A DNA stretch of 64,000 nucleotides from Halarcobacter ebronensis. Lineage in GTDB: Bacteria > Campylobacterota > Campylobacteria > Campylobacterales > Arcobacteraceae. A model generated the notes under the pieces. That model saw only the letters and a list, made by a program, of their open reading frames with translations, did no database searches and was not told the origin of the DNA. Below, piece by piece: positions 44,989 through 53,925 of the stretch. Each line of letters opens with the position of its first letter. Position 1 is the first letter of the stretch. The stretch is from positions 1,364,001 through 1,428,000 of the forward strand of contig NZ_CP053836.1 of NCBI RefSeq assembly GCF_013201825.1, written 5' to 3'. The translations under genes and the position numbers were made by a program.

Positions 44989-46251
44989 CTACATAAAATT
45001 TGGTGTGTGTACTTGTGAGACTTCATTTGCCAAATCCTCATCCATACCTATATCAATCAATCTTTTTATTCTATTTTGATTCATCTTCTCTTTTAACTCT
45101 TCTACTAAATCAAAACCTCTTTTATAAGCAATTGGATTATCTCCTCCACCTGCAAGTATAGCTAAAGACTCCAAGAGCATAGAAGATTCACTGCTTACTT
45201 CATCCATAAACTCTTTTCTTTTAAAGGCAGTGTTTTTTAGTGCATTTATTCTAGATGGATTTTGTTGTATGGCAGATTTTACATGCTCAATTCCATAAGC
45301 AACATGTCTCATTTCATCTCTTTTTGCAAGTCGAATGATTTTTTTAGTGGCATCATCAGGCATATATTTTTCCAAAAAGCCAAGTAAATCTACAAAAGTT
45401 CCTTCTCCCATAACATGAAGTAAAAATGAACTTTTTATATAATCATCCTCTTTAAACAAAGAGTAAAGTGATCTTTGGGTTATTTCACTTGAGTATTGAA
45501 ATCCTCCACCATTTGCATTTGCTCTTTTTGTAAACACTTCAATATGTCTTGCTTCATCATTCATAAGTGATGACAAAAATAGTGGAATTTCCATATAATA
45601 TGGATTTATTTTGCTAATAAATTTTCCAGGAATATATAAAGCTGAAAACTCGTTTTCAACCAAATAAGTCATAATTTGACAAACCGCTCTCTCTAGTACA
45701 GGGTCTAAGTTTGGAATCTCATTCCAAGGAATATCTGTTGTTGCATTCCATTGTAGATTTTTTCCCTCTTCATAAAGAATAGAAACTGGTTCTGACCAAA
45801 CAAGTTCCTTATGTGAGAGTTCAAAATCATAAAAAGGTGTTCCCTCTTGTGTTACTATTCCTCTTGTTAAAAGACCATTGTCCTCTGGAGCTTTTGAAAG
45901 AATTGTATCACTTAATTCCAAATCCTTCATTTTTGGATTTGAAGAGTCAATCCCATTCATTTTTTTATTCCAAGAGGCTTTGCCTGTAAAACTATTTTTA
46001 CTAAGTTTTTTTATTTTGTATGAAAATTGTTCTTTTAAAGAGGTTCTTCCTAAATATTCATGCCCTCTAAGTCTTGCCCATCCTCTAAGTTCAATTTCAA
46101 TATTACTTTTTTGTGAAATAATTTCGATAATTTCACCTTTATTGGCAACTAAAAATGCATTCTCAAGTTTTAGAAATAACTCTTTTGAAGGGGGAATATT
46201 TCCTGTGAAGATTGATATGCTATGATTTAGATTATTCAATGAATTCTCCAA
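44989..46251 (-). CDS. TusA-like / ferritin-like diiron fusion protein
   Basis: 420 residues. Residues ~12-70 resemble TusA/SirA (TG-N-x-P-P start, GEIIEIISQKS strand, RGWARLRGHEYLG end), but the CPxP Cys of sulfur-carrier TusA is replaced (GNIPPS). After a linker, residues ~185-330 form a ferritin-like helical bundle with two iron-ligand sets: E199/E201 with E233-A-R-H236, and E283 with E313-M-R-H316. This pattern is that of diiron oxygenases or oxidases. It is first in a tight operon with an ACAD-fold and a PhnD-fold protein. Reaction unknown. Divergent from an aldo/keto reductase gene across 209 bases. Confidence 0.8.
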   Translation of the reverse strand: MENSLNNLNHSISIFTGNIPPSKELFLKLENAFLVANKGEIIEIISQKSNIEIELRGWARLRGHEYLGRTSLKEQFSYKIKKLSKNSFTGKASWNKKMNGIDSSNPKMKDLELSDTILSKAPEDNGLLTRGIVTQEGTPFYDFELSHKELVWSEPVSILYEEGKNLQWNATTDIPWNEIPNLDPVLERAVCQIMTYLVENEFSALYIPGKFISKINPYYMEIPLFLSSLMNDEARHIEVFTKRANANGGGFQYSSEITQRSLYSLFKEDDYIKSSFLLHVMGEGTFVDLLGFLEKYMPDDATKKIIRLAKRDEMRHVAYGIEHVKSAIQQNPSRINALKNTAFKRKEFMDEVSSESSMLLESLAILAGGGDNPIAYKRGFDLVEELKEKMNQNRIKRLIDIGMDEDLANEVSQVHTPNFM

Positions 46252-46460
46252 ATTGTGGTTTATTTTTGTAATATAATCAATTAATTAATTATATTAAAAT
46301 CTCTACCTGAGATCTTATAAGAAAAAGTTTACCAAACAAATAATTAATTTAAAATTTATTGGTAAATAAAAATTAACCTTTTTTGTAATTACATTTATTT
46401 AATAAATATTGTTTTAATCTACATTGATTATAATTATGAAAAAATTTAGAGTAAAAAAAT

Positions 46461-47300
46461 ATGCGACATTTTATTTCAAATAGAAATATAGAAATCCCAA
46501 ATATAATTTATGGTACAGCTTGGAAAAAGTATAGTACTTCTTTTTTAGTTAAACAAGCTATTTTAGAAGGTTTTAGAGCAATTGATACAGCAGGACAACC
46601 TAAACATTATCATGAAGATTTAGTGGGAAAAGGATTAGAGGACGCTTATAGAAGTGGAATCAAAAGAGAGAGTTTGTTTCTTCAAACTAAATACACACCA
46701 ATTGAGGGACAAGATAAAACAAATATGCCCTATTTGGAAAGAGATAGTGTTGTTACTCAAATAGAGAAATCTTTTAAAAGATCAAAAGAGAACTTAAGAA
46801 CAAAATATATTGATTCTTATCTTTTACATTCTCCTGTTTTCCCTTCAAAAAGATTATTGGAAGTTTGGGATGTTATGAGTGGTTTGGTAAAAAATAAAGA
46901 GGTGGGGCAAATTGGAATTTGTAACTGTTATGATTTGGATGTTTTAATCTACTTATATGAAAAAAGTGAGATAAAACCCTCTATTGTTCAAAATAGATTC
47001 TATTCTCAAACAGGATACGATAAAGAGATAAGAAAATGGTGTAAAGAGAAAAGTATAGTATACCAAGGATTCTGGACACTAACTGCAAACCAAACAATTG
47101 TTGATAGCTCTTTGGTTTTTGATTTATCAGAGAAATATAGAGTTAATCAAGCAACAATTTTTTATAGATTTTTAAATCATATAGGTATAGTTCCTTTAAA
47201 TGGAACAACAAATACTGAACATATGAGAGAAGATATGAAAATTAATAGTTTTGAGTTAACAAAAAATGAGATAGAGTGGTTGGAAGTGTTGTTAAAATAG
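46461..47300 (+). CDS. Aldo/keto reductase
   Basis: 279 residues, TIM-barrel AKR. The catalytic set is visible: the Asp in FRAIDTAGQPKHYHEDLVG with the Tyr nearby, the Lys in LFLQTKYTP, and the His in YLLHSPVF. The NADPH-binding end reads IVPLNGTTNTEHMREDM. The Tyr context (HYHED) is unusual; the canonical form is Y-x-N-E. It faces the diiron operon across 209 bases, so it may be co-regulated, and converges on the DsbC-like gene. Substrate unknown. Confidence 0.9.
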   Translation: MRHFISNRNIEIPNIIYGTAWKKYSTSFLVKQAILEGFRAIDTAGQPKHYHEDLVGKGLEDAYRSGIKRESLFLQTKYTPIEGQDKTNMPYLERDSVVTQIEKSFKRSKENLRTKYIDSYLLHSPVFPSKRLLEVWDVMSGLVKNKEVGQIGICNCYDLDVLIYLYEKSEIKPSIVQNRFYSQTGYDKEIRKWCKEKSIVYQGFWTLTANQTIVDSSLVFDLSEKYRVNQATIFYRFLNHIGIVPLNGTTNTEHMREDMKINSFELTKNEIEWLEVLLK

Positions 47301-47320
47301 ATTGTAAAACAATCTATTTT
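47294..47320. terminator. Bidirectional terminator, aldo/keto reductase / DsbC-like
   Basis: AAAATAGATTG-TAAAA-CAATCTATTTT, an 11-bp stem covering the stop codons of both convergent genes. Confidence 0.78.
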
Positions 47321-48051
47321 AACTCAATACCATATTTTTCTAGAAGTGCAGCCCAAGATACTTTTAGACCATTTTTATCAAATAGTGTTGGAGTTCCTCT
47401 AACGCCTAATTGCTCTGCAATAGCCATTTGCTCATCTAAATGTTTTTCTAGTTTTTCAAGCTCTCCATCTTTATATTTTCTATTTTTAAAAGCAGGAGTA
47501 TTAGCTGTTGTAGTTGTCATTGCTTTTACTTGCTCATCATAACCTTTTTTACTCATTATATATAAAGAGATATCTTTAGCATTTGTATGCATTGGAAGAG
47601 GGTAGAAGAAAACTCTCATTTTAACTTTATCTTCTATTTGATGAAAATATGATTCAAATTTTTTACAAAATGGACACTCAGGATCAGTAAACAGAACAAG
47701 TTCCTCTTTTCCTTTACCAAATGTAAATACCTCTTTACCAAGTGTTGGTTTTAAATCTACAGGTAAATCAGGAATCATAAGAGGCATACCAGAATCAGTA
47801 TCAACCATCTCCCCTTGAATTAGATATTTTTTACTTTTTGTTAAATAAATTTTATGTGCTTGACCTCTAACATTTATATTTAAAAGATAGACATCACCAG
47901 CATCAAAACCTCTTACAACATCAATTTGTGCCTCTTTAAAAAGCTTTAATGAACTAAGTTCATTTAACTGTTCTTTGCTAAGAGGTGTATTAGCATAAGC
48001 AATACTACAAATAGAGATTGCAATAAAAATTGCCTTTAATAGTTTAATCAT
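47314..48051 (-). CDS. DsbC/DsbG-like periplasmic thiol-disulfide protein
   Basis: 245 residues. Signal peptide (MIKLLKAIFIAISICSIAYA), a DsbC-like N-terminal domain (about 25-100, ARG-type GFDAGDVYLLNINVRG), then a thioredoxin fold with the C-P-F-C active site (TDPECPFCKKFESYF) and cis-Pro loop (RGTPTLFDKNG). Family members isomerise or reduce disulfides, or keep single Cys reduced, in the periplasm. No DsbD-type partner gene is next to it. Confidence 0.9.
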   Translation of the reverse strand: MIKLLKAIFIAISICSIAYANTPLSKEQLNELSSLKLFKEAQIDVVRGFDAGDVYLLNINVRGQAHKIYLTKSKKYLIQGEMVDTDSGMPLMIPDLPVDLKPTLGKEVFTFGKGKEELVLFTDPECPFCKKFESYFHQIEDKVKMRVFFYPLPMHTNAKDISLYIMSKKGYDEQVKAMTTTTANTPAFKNRKYKDGELEKLEKHLDEQMAIAEQLGVRGTPTLFDKNGLKVSWAALLEKYGIELK

Positions 48052-48117
48052 TTCTATTCCTATTTAAAAATTTATACAATAATACAATGTTAATGTTTAG
48101 AAAACGTGAAGTTTACA

Positions 48118-49017
48118 CTATATTATTATCTTATGTAAAATAAAACTACTTAGAAGGGAGATTAATATTCCATAACCTACAATAGCAGAACTAAGTCTTG
48201 GAGCAAGTCCAACCATTGCTGCAATTGCCCCTGCTGTTATCATAGGTGACATCCCAGCTTCTAAAATAGATACCATTGCTGCTTCATTATTCCAAGAGAA
48301 AATTTCACAAATAACAATTGCAATTAGTGGTGCAATAAAGAGTTTAATAACTAATGCAACACTAAAAGGTTTTATATCCTCTTTTGGAAGTTTAAATTGC
48401 AGTTGTAAACCAACAGCAACTAAAGTAACAGGAATTGTTGTATTTGCAAATATCTTTAAAATATCTGTTGTAATTTTATTAAACTCTGTACCCATTAGAA
48501 GTAAACCTGCAATTAAAGCCATAAAAGGAGGGAAGGTTATTATTTTATAAAAAATCAATTTTAAACTAATCTCTTTTTTATTGGCATAAAATGAAGCAAT
48601 AAAAGTTCCATAAATAGAAAAAGCAATAAAAGTACCAAACTGGTCATATATAAGAATATAAGGCAAAGAGCTATCCCCTAAATATGTACTAATTATTGGA
48701 ATTCCTAAAAATGATGAGTTTGTTAACACTGCAACAAGCATTAAAGCTCCCGTTACTTCTTTGCTAAAGTTAAAATATTTTGATGAAAAAAGTACTAAAA
48801 CTGCTGAAATTGTCATTACAACCCAAGCAATTATTATAGGAATTATAGCTTCCATAGTAAAGTTTAATTTTGGTATTTGCAAAAGAATTATTGAAGGTAA
48901 AGATATATATATTGCAAATTGGTTTAGTGTAGTTGCTGCATCTTTTGAAAATACCTTTAGTTTGCTAATAAGGTATCCAAATGAGATACATAATAAAATT
49001 AATATTAAATTTTCCAT
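48118..49017 (-). CDS. AEC-family transporter (auxin efflux carrier type)
   Basis: 299 residues with ten predicted membrane helices. Family marks are FGYLISKLKVFSKDAATTLNQFAIYISLPS near the start and, in the second half, FANTTIPVTLVAVGLQL and LEAGMSPMITAGAIA. Relatives transport malate, malonate or other organic anions. Its ATG shares a base with the stop codon of the HxlR regulator gene (TAATG), so the two are translationally coupled and the regulator probably controls it. Confidence 0.92.
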   Translation of the reverse strand: MENLILILLCISFGYLISKLKVFSKDAATTLNQFAIYISLPSIILLQIPKLNFTMEAIIPIIIAWVVMTISAVLVLFSSKYFNFSKEVTGALMLVAVLTNSSFLGIPIISTYLGDSSLPYILIYDQFGTFIAFSIYGTFIASFYANKKEISLKLIFYKIITFPPFMALIAGLLLMGTEFNKITTDILKIFANTTIPVTLVAVGLQLQFKLPKEDIKPFSVALVIKLFIAPLIAIVICEIFSWNNEAAMVSILEAGMSPMITAGAIAAMVGLAPRLSSAIVGYGILISLLSSFILHKIII

Positions 49018-49409
49018 TAAGAATTAAAGCCTGCTTTTTTAGATATATTTAATTCACAACATGATTTTTCATCGGTTATCTCTCCATGTTCGTCAACATA
49101 GGATATTCCCCATTTATACATCTCTTTTAATACAGGTTTTAAATTTTCCCCTGCATTTGTCAATGAATAAACAACCTTCGGTGGTACTTCTGGAAAAACT
49201 TCTCTATTTATAATATTTTTCTCTTCTAACTCTTTAAGTTTTATTGTTAAAGTTTTTTGAGTAATTTCTGAAATTGCTTCGTGCAACTCTTTAAATCTTT
49301 TTTCCCCTGCAAGTAATTGCCAAATAATTGATAATTTCCATCTATCATTAAAAATATCAAGGGTTACTGCAACTGAACATTTATACTCTTTATCGTTTAT
49401 ATAATACAT
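49017..49409 (-). CDS. HxlR-family transcriptional regulator
   Basis: 130 residues, winged helix of the HxlR/DUF24 class: CSVAVTLDIFNDRWKLSIIWQLLAGEKRFKELHEAI, then ISEITQKTLTIKLKELEEKNII and a C-terminal Lys/Glu helix. A Cys at position 11 lies where redox-sensing HxlR proteins such as YodB and HypR have their sensor Cys; three more Cys/Cys-like positions occur near the C-terminus (SCCELN). It is coupled to the AEC gene and divergent from a reductase operon, fitting quinone or electrophile sensing. Confidence 0.92.
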   Translation of the reverse strand: MYYINDKEYKCSVAVTLDIFNDRWKLSIIWQLLAGEKRFKELHEAISEITQKTLTIKLKELEEKNIINREVFPEVPPKVVYSLTNAGENLKPVLKEMYKWGISYVDEHGEITDEKSCCELNISKKAGFNS

Positions 49410-49456
49410 GATAAATCCTTTTCGAACATAATTATATCATAAATATAATAAAACTA

Positions 49457-49482
49457 CCTTACTTACCAAAAGTAAAGTAAGG
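49457..49482. promoter_or_regulatory. Candidate HxlR operator
   Basis: CCTTACTT (49457-49464) pairs with AAGTAAGG (49475-49482), and within it TTACTT-N5-AAGTAA (49459-49475) is a perfect inverted repeat. It lies centrally in the 133-base divergent region between the regulator and the reductase operon. Confidence 0.55.
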
Positions 49483-49542
49483 GTAATTTAAGTTTACTTT
49501 ATTTATAATTCCAAAGCATATCCCAAAATTCAAGGATTATTA

Positions 49543-50460
49543 TTGACTAACACAGAAAACAAAACTAAATATTTTATTGGGATGATTGTTGCAATGCTTT
49601 TTTGGGGATTTGCTTGGACCTCAGGAAAGGCAACAGCTGAACACTCTAATGCCGAAGTGGCAGCATTTTGGAGATATGCAATCTCTTTTTTAAGTGTTAT
49701 ACCTATTATTTGGTATATGAAGACCCCTCTAAAAGCAGATAAAATAGGCTTAATATATATGATATTAGCAGGACTTCTTATCTCTTTTTTCAATTATCTG
49801 TTTTTTGCAGGGTTGTCTCACGGACAAGCAGGATATGGAGGTACAATTGTTACGGCAATCTCTCCTATAATAACTTATATATTATCAATTGTAATTATGA
49901 AAACAGAAGTTTCAAATAGACAGATAATTGCACTTCTAATTGGAATTTTTGGTACCTTTATTCTTCTAAAAATTCCTTTTGAAGGACTTGGCTTTTTAAA
50001 TATAAATAGCTCATATTTTTTAGCTTGTGCCCTTGTTTGGTCTGTTGTAACAATTTTTGCACAAAAAGCAGGGAAAAGAGGAGTAGATCCAATGTTTTAT
50101 ACTTTTGTTGTATTTGGAATAACAGCAGTAACTAATATGATTTTTGCACTCCCTTATCACCCTTTTGCTTTGGCAAGTTTTGATTCTGTCTTTTGGTGGA
50201 ATATTATGTTTATAGGTCTTTTAGCAGGAACTTTTAGTACAGCACTGTTTTTTATATCTGCTAGTCATTTAGGAGCACATCAAGCAGGTGTTTTTATGTT
50301 TATTGTTCCTGTTGGTGCAATTGTTTCTAGTTGGTTCTTTTATGGTGAACATATTATGTTATCAACCATTGTAGGATGTATGTTGTCTTTTGTGGCAGTT
50401 ATTCTTTTTAATACAAAAAGAAGATTAAGAAGAGCAAAAATTATTCAAGGAGATATTTAA
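49543..50460 (+). CDS. DMT-family (EamA) transporter, TTG start
   Basis: 305 residues, ten membrane helices in two EamA halves (IVAMLFWGFAWTSGKATAEH at the start; SASHLGAHQAGVFMFIVPVGAIVSSWF in the second). It begins at a TTG with AAGGA 7 bases upstream; no better in-frame start precedes the first helix. First gene of the reductase operon opposite the HxlR gene and coupled to the next gene by a TAATG overlap. It may export a toxic product or import a substrate; unknown. Confidence 0.88.
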   Translation: MTNTENKTKYFIGMIVAMLFWGFAWTSGKATAEHSNAEVAAFWRYAISFLSVIPIIWYMKTPLKADKIGLIYMILAGLLISFFNYLFFAGLSHGQAGYGGTIVTAISPIITYILSIVIMKTEVSNRQIIALLIGIFGTFILLKIPFEGLGFLNINSSYFLACALVWSVVTIFAQKAGKRGVDPMFYTFVVFGITAVTNMIFALPYHPFALASFDSVFWWNIMFIGLLAGTFSTALFFISASHLGAHQAGVFMFIVPVGAIVSSWFFYGEHIMLSTIVGCMLSFVAVILFNTKRRLRRAKIIQGDI

Positions 50461-51038
50461 TGAAAAAAATTTTAATTATAAATGGACATCAATATTATGA
50501 TGTGGTTGCAAAAGGTGAATTGACTGAAGCAATTATCAATAGAGCTAAAGATTTTTTTGATAAAAATGGTTTTGAGGTTAAATATACTCATATTGAAAAA
50601 GGTTATGAAAAAAGTGAAGAGATAGAAAAACTTGAGTGGGCTGATTATTTACTGTTTCAATATCCAGTATATTGGATGAGTATGCCTTGGCTTGCAAAAA
50701 AATATTTTGATGAAGTTTTGACTCAAGGAAAACATTATGCAAGTGACGGTAGAAGTAGAAGTGATGCTTCAAAAACGTACGGAAGTGGTGGACTTCTAAA
50801 AGGAAAATATATGTTATCCCTAACATATAACTGCCCAACTAGCGAGTTTAATAACAAAGATGGTTTTTTTGATGGATTATCTTTAGATGAAGCAAATATT
50901 GCAGTACATAAAATATTCCAATTTTGTGGATTAGAGCCATTAGAAACTTATTCTGTACATGATATTTTCAAAGGCAATATGGATTTAGAAGCAGAATTAA
51001 AAAGATTAGATGTTACACTAGAAAAAAACTTTAAATAA
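50460..51038 (+). CDS. NAD(P)H quinone oxidoreductase, MdaB/flavodoxin-like
   Basis: 192 residues of the flavodoxin_2 type: KKILIINGHQYYDVVAKGELTEAIINRA, WADYLLFQYPVYWMSMPWLAKKYFDEVL and YMLSLTYNCPTSEFN match MdaB-type quinone reductases using FAD or FMN. They carry two-electron reduction of quinones. Overlaps the transporter gene as TAATG and is followed by a nitroreductase gene after 16 bases. Confidence 0.93.
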   Translation: MKKILIINGHQYYDVVAKGELTEAIINRAKDFFDKNGFEVKYTHIEKGYEKSEEIEKLEWADYLLFQYPVYWMSMPWLAKKYFDEVLTQGKHYASDGRSRSDASKTYGSGGLLKGKYMLSLTYNCPTSEFNNKDGFFDGLSLDEANIAVHKIFQFCGLEPLETYSVHDIFKGNMDLEAELKRLDVTLEKNFK

Positions 51039-51054
51039 TTCTTTAGGAGTAATT

Positions 51055-51804
51055 ATGAATGAGATAATTAAACAATTAAGTTCTAGAAAATCAATTAGAG
51101 AGTTTACAGGTGAAAGTGTAGAGGATGATGATTTAGAACTTATTCTAAAAACAGCTCAAAGATGTCCTAGTTCTATAAATGGACAACAAATATCACTTGT
51201 TTATACAAGAGATAAAGAGAAAATAAAAGAGATTGCAAAACTTTGCAATAATCAACAACATATAGAAGAGTGTGATGTTTTTATTACAATAGTAGTTGAT
51301 TTTAACCGAACAGCATTTGCTTTGGAACAAGTGAATGAAAAACAAGTTATCCATAGTCATGCAGAGGGAATATTGGTTGGAGCAGTTGATGCTGGAATTA
51401 TGTTAAATGCTATTCAAATTGTAGCAGAATCTCTTGGTTATGGAACAACGGCAATCGGTGCAGTTAGAAGAGATCCCGAGGCATTTATAAAACTTTTAAA
51501 TCTTCCAACAAAAACCTTTCCTATTGTTGGTACTACAATTGGTGTTGCAACACAAAAAGCAAAGGATGTACCACTAAAACCAAAAATTCCACTAAAAGGT
51601 TTCGCTTTTGAGGATGAGTATAATGATGAAGAAATAAAGAAAAGTGTGTTAGAGTATGAACAAACCATGAAACAATATAGAAAAGAGAATAATATGGAGT
51701 TTTTCCCTTCATACTGTGAGAGAACAGCTTCTTATTATAAAAAATTATATTGTCCTAAAATTTCGGAAAGTTATAAAAAACAAGGTTTTGAATTTATTGA
51801 TTAA
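51055..51804 (+). CDS. Nitroreductase, NfsA/FRP-like
   Basis: 249 residues. FMN-site marks are LSSRKSIREFTGESV, the RCPSSINGQQISLVY loop, and SLGYGTTAIGAVRRDPEAF, which is the NfsA/Frp subgroup pattern with a C-terminal extension beyond 200 residues. Such enzymes reduce nitroaromatics or quinones with NADPH. GGAGTAATT before the ATG; in the reductase operon. Confidence 0.92.
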   Translation: MNEIIKQLSSRKSIREFTGESVEDDDLELILKTAQRCPSSINGQQISLVYTRDKEKIKEIAKLCNNQQHIEECDVFITIVVDFNRTAFALEQVNEKQVIHSHAEGILVGAVDAGIMLNAIQIVAESLGYGTTAIGAVRRDPEAFIKLLNLPTKTFPIVGTTIGVATQKAKDVPLKPKIPLKGFAFEDEYNDEEIKKSVLEYEQTMKQYRKENNMEFFPSYCERTASYYKKLYCPKISESYKKQGFEFID

Positions 51805-51821
51805 TTTTAAGAGGAAAATAT

Positions 51822-52118
51822 ATGAATAATATAGTTGTTATTGCAAATTTAACTATAAAAGAAGAGTTTTTAACTTTAGTTTATGAAGCATTAGTTAGAT
51901 TACATAAAATGACAAATGAGAATGACAAAGGTTGTATCTCATATAAGTTGCATAAAGATATAAGTAGAGAAAATAGTTATACATTTATTGAAATTTGGGA
52001 AAATGAAGAGGCATTAAAACTTCATACTCAAAAGGAACATTTCCAAGAATTTACACATTTTATTGATGGAAAAATCGTGGATATGAGTGTAGAAAAATTA
52101 GAAGAGATTGCTCTTTAA
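51822..52118 (+). CDS. ABM-type putative quinol monooxygenase
   Basis: 98 residues of the antibiotic-biosynthesis-monooxygenase (ABM) fold: VVIANLTIKEEFLTLVYEALV, KGCISYKLHKDISRENSYTFIEIWENEEALKLH and a final HFQEF. YgiN in E. coli, a quinol monooxygenase beside MdaB, is a close parallel to this gene order. AGAGGAAAATAT precedes the ATG. Confidence 0.92.
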   Translation: MNNIVVIANLTIKEEFLTLVYEALVRLHKMTNENDKGCISYKLHKDISRENSYTFIEIWENEEALKLHTQKEHFQEFTHFIDGKIVDMSVEKLEEIAL

Positions 52119-52130
52119 AAAAGGATTTAT

Positions 52131-53264
52131 ATGAATTTTAGATATCAAAATCCAACACTTATTGAATTTGGTCAGGGAAAAATATCGGAAATTTCATCAT
52201 TAATTTCAAAAACAAAAAGAGTTTTAGTTGTTTATGGTGGAGGAAGTATTAAAAGTAATGGTGTATATGAACAAGTTTCAAAGGCACTATCTTCTTTTGT
52301 TTGGTTTGAGTTTGGTGGCGTTGAGCCAAATCCAACAGTTGAAACCCTTAATAAAGCTGTAGTTTTTGCAAGAGAAAATCAAGTTGATTTTATTTTAGCA
52401 GTTGGTGGTGGTTCTGTTATTGATGGTTCTAAATATATTGCAAATGCTTTCTTTTATGAAGGAGAAGGTTGGGATATTTTAGAAGGAAAACATACTCCAA
52501 CAAGAGCATTGGAACTTGGCGCTGTTTTAACATTAGCTGCAACTGGAAGTGAATCAAATACAGGGGCTGTAATTACAAAAAAACAGACAAAAGAGAAGAG
52601 ATTTTTTCACTCTGCTTTTTCTTATCCAAAATTTGCAATTATGGATCCAGATGTTTTAAAAAGTTTAAGCCAAAGACAATTAGCAAATGGAGTTATAGAC
52701 TCTTTTGTACATACTTGTGAACAATACTTGACATACAAACATGGACTTTTGGCACAAGACTATTATGCTGAAGGAATTTTAAGAGCATTAGTTGAGTTGG
52801 CTTTAAGTTTTGATAATAGAGATGATTTATGGTATGCAAATCTTATGTGGCTTGCAAATCAAGCATTAAATGGACTTATTGGTCTTGGAGTTCCTCAAGA
52901 TTGGGCAACCCACTATATAGGACATGAATTAAGTGGACTTTATGGAATAGATCATGCTAGAACTCTAGCTATTATACAACCAAATCTTTTAAGAGTTTTA
53001 AAAGAACAAAAGAGTGAGAAACTGTTGCAAATGGGAGAGAATGTATTTAAGTTAGAAAACAATACTGTTGATAATGTAATAAATACAATAGAGAATATCT
53101 ATAAAACATTGGGAGTAGATTTAAAAATCTCTTCTTATACAGAAGATAAAGATATTAAAGAAAAAGTAATTAATCTTTTAATAAAACATGGCTTTACTCA
53201 TTTTGGTGAAAAAGGGACAATTGATTCTACTGTAGTAGGACAAATTTTAGATAAATCAATTTAA
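52131..53264 (+). CDS. Iron-containing alcohol dehydrogenase, YqhD-like
   Basis: 377 residues. The NADP-binding GGGSVIDGSKYIA and the LTLAATGSESNTGAVI segment are present, as are the metal ligands in DSFVHTCEQYL (Asp, His) and in WATHYIGHELSGLYGIDHARTLAI (His, His). The pattern is closest to YqhD, an NADPH-dependent reductase of reactive aldehydes. Within the reductase operon it fits detoxification of aldehydes. AAAAAAGGATTTAT precedes the ATG. Confidence 0.93.
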   Translation: MNFRYQNPTLIEFGQGKISEISSLISKTKRVLVVYGGGSIKSNGVYEQVSKALSSFVWFEFGGVEPNPTVETLNKAVVFARENQVDFILAVGGGSVIDGSKYIANAFFYEGEGWDILEGKHTPTRALELGAVLTLAATGSESNTGAVITKKQTKEKRFFHSAFSYPKFAIMDPDVLKSLSQRQLANGVIDSFVHTCEQYLTYKHGLLAQDYYAEGILRALVELALSFDNRDDLWYANLMWLANQALNGLIGLGVPQDWATHYIGHELSGLYGIDHARTLAIIQPNLLRVLKEQKSEKLLQMGENVFKLENNTVDNVINTIENIYKTLGVDLKISSYTEDKDIKEKVINLLIKHGFTHFGEKGTIDSTVVGQILDKSI

Positions 53265-53279
53265 TAAAAAAGGATAAAT

Positions 53280-53915
53280 ATGGATAAAACATTTATGGAA
53301 GCAATGGATTTTAGACATGCTTGTAAAGTTTTTGATGATACAAAAAAGATTTCAGATGAACAGATGAAGTTTATATTAGAAGTAGGAAGAAAATCTCCAA
53401 GCTCTTTTGGACAAGAGGGATGGAAGTTTTTAGTTATTACTAATGAAGAGTTAAAAGCAAAATTAAGACCATTTTGTTGGGATCAACCACAAATTACAAC
53501 TTGTTCTCATTTAGTTATTATTCTTTCAAGTATTGAAGATTTAAAACCTACAAGCGGTACTCCAGCAAAAAGATTTTCAAGAAGAGAATTACCTCAGGAT
53601 AAAATTGATGCTTATGTAGAGCTTTATAAAAATCATTTAACAGTAACAGGTGTATTAGATAGTGATAGAACTGTTCTTGCTTGGGGCGCTAGACAAACAT
53701 ATTTAGCTGCTGCAAATATGATGACAGCTGCTGCTACAAAAGGAATAGATTCTTGTCCAATTGAAGGATATGATAAAGATAATGTTGAGAAAGTATTGGA
53801 ACTTGATACAAGCAAATATCAACTTTCATTGGTACTACCTTTTGGATACAGAATTAATCCTCAATCAACACAAATGAGAAGACCATTTGATGAAGTTGTA
53901 GAGTTTATTAAATAA
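53280..53915 (+). CDS. Nitroreductase, NfsB-like
   Basis: 211 residues. EAMDFRHACKVFDDTKKISDEQMKFILEVGRKSPSSFGQEGWKF gives the FMN-binding start, and AANMMTAAATKGIDSCPIEGYDKDNVEKVL the second conserved block. This is the NfsB/YdgI-like subgroup and distinct from the NfsA-like gene in the same operon. Reduces nitro compounds or quinones. AAAAGGATAAAT precedes the ATG. Confidence 0.92.
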   Translation: MDKTFMEAMDFRHACKVFDDTKKISDEQMKFILEVGRKSPSSFGQEGWKFLVITNEELKAKLRPFCWDQPQITTCSHLVIILSSIEDLKPTSGTPAKRFSRRELPQDKIDAYVELYKNHLTVTGVLDSDRTVLAWGARQTYLAAANMMTAAATKGIDSCPIEGYDKDNVEKVLELDTSKYQLSLVLPFGYRINPQSTQMRRPFDEVVEFIK

Positions 53916-53925
53916 AGGAATTATT

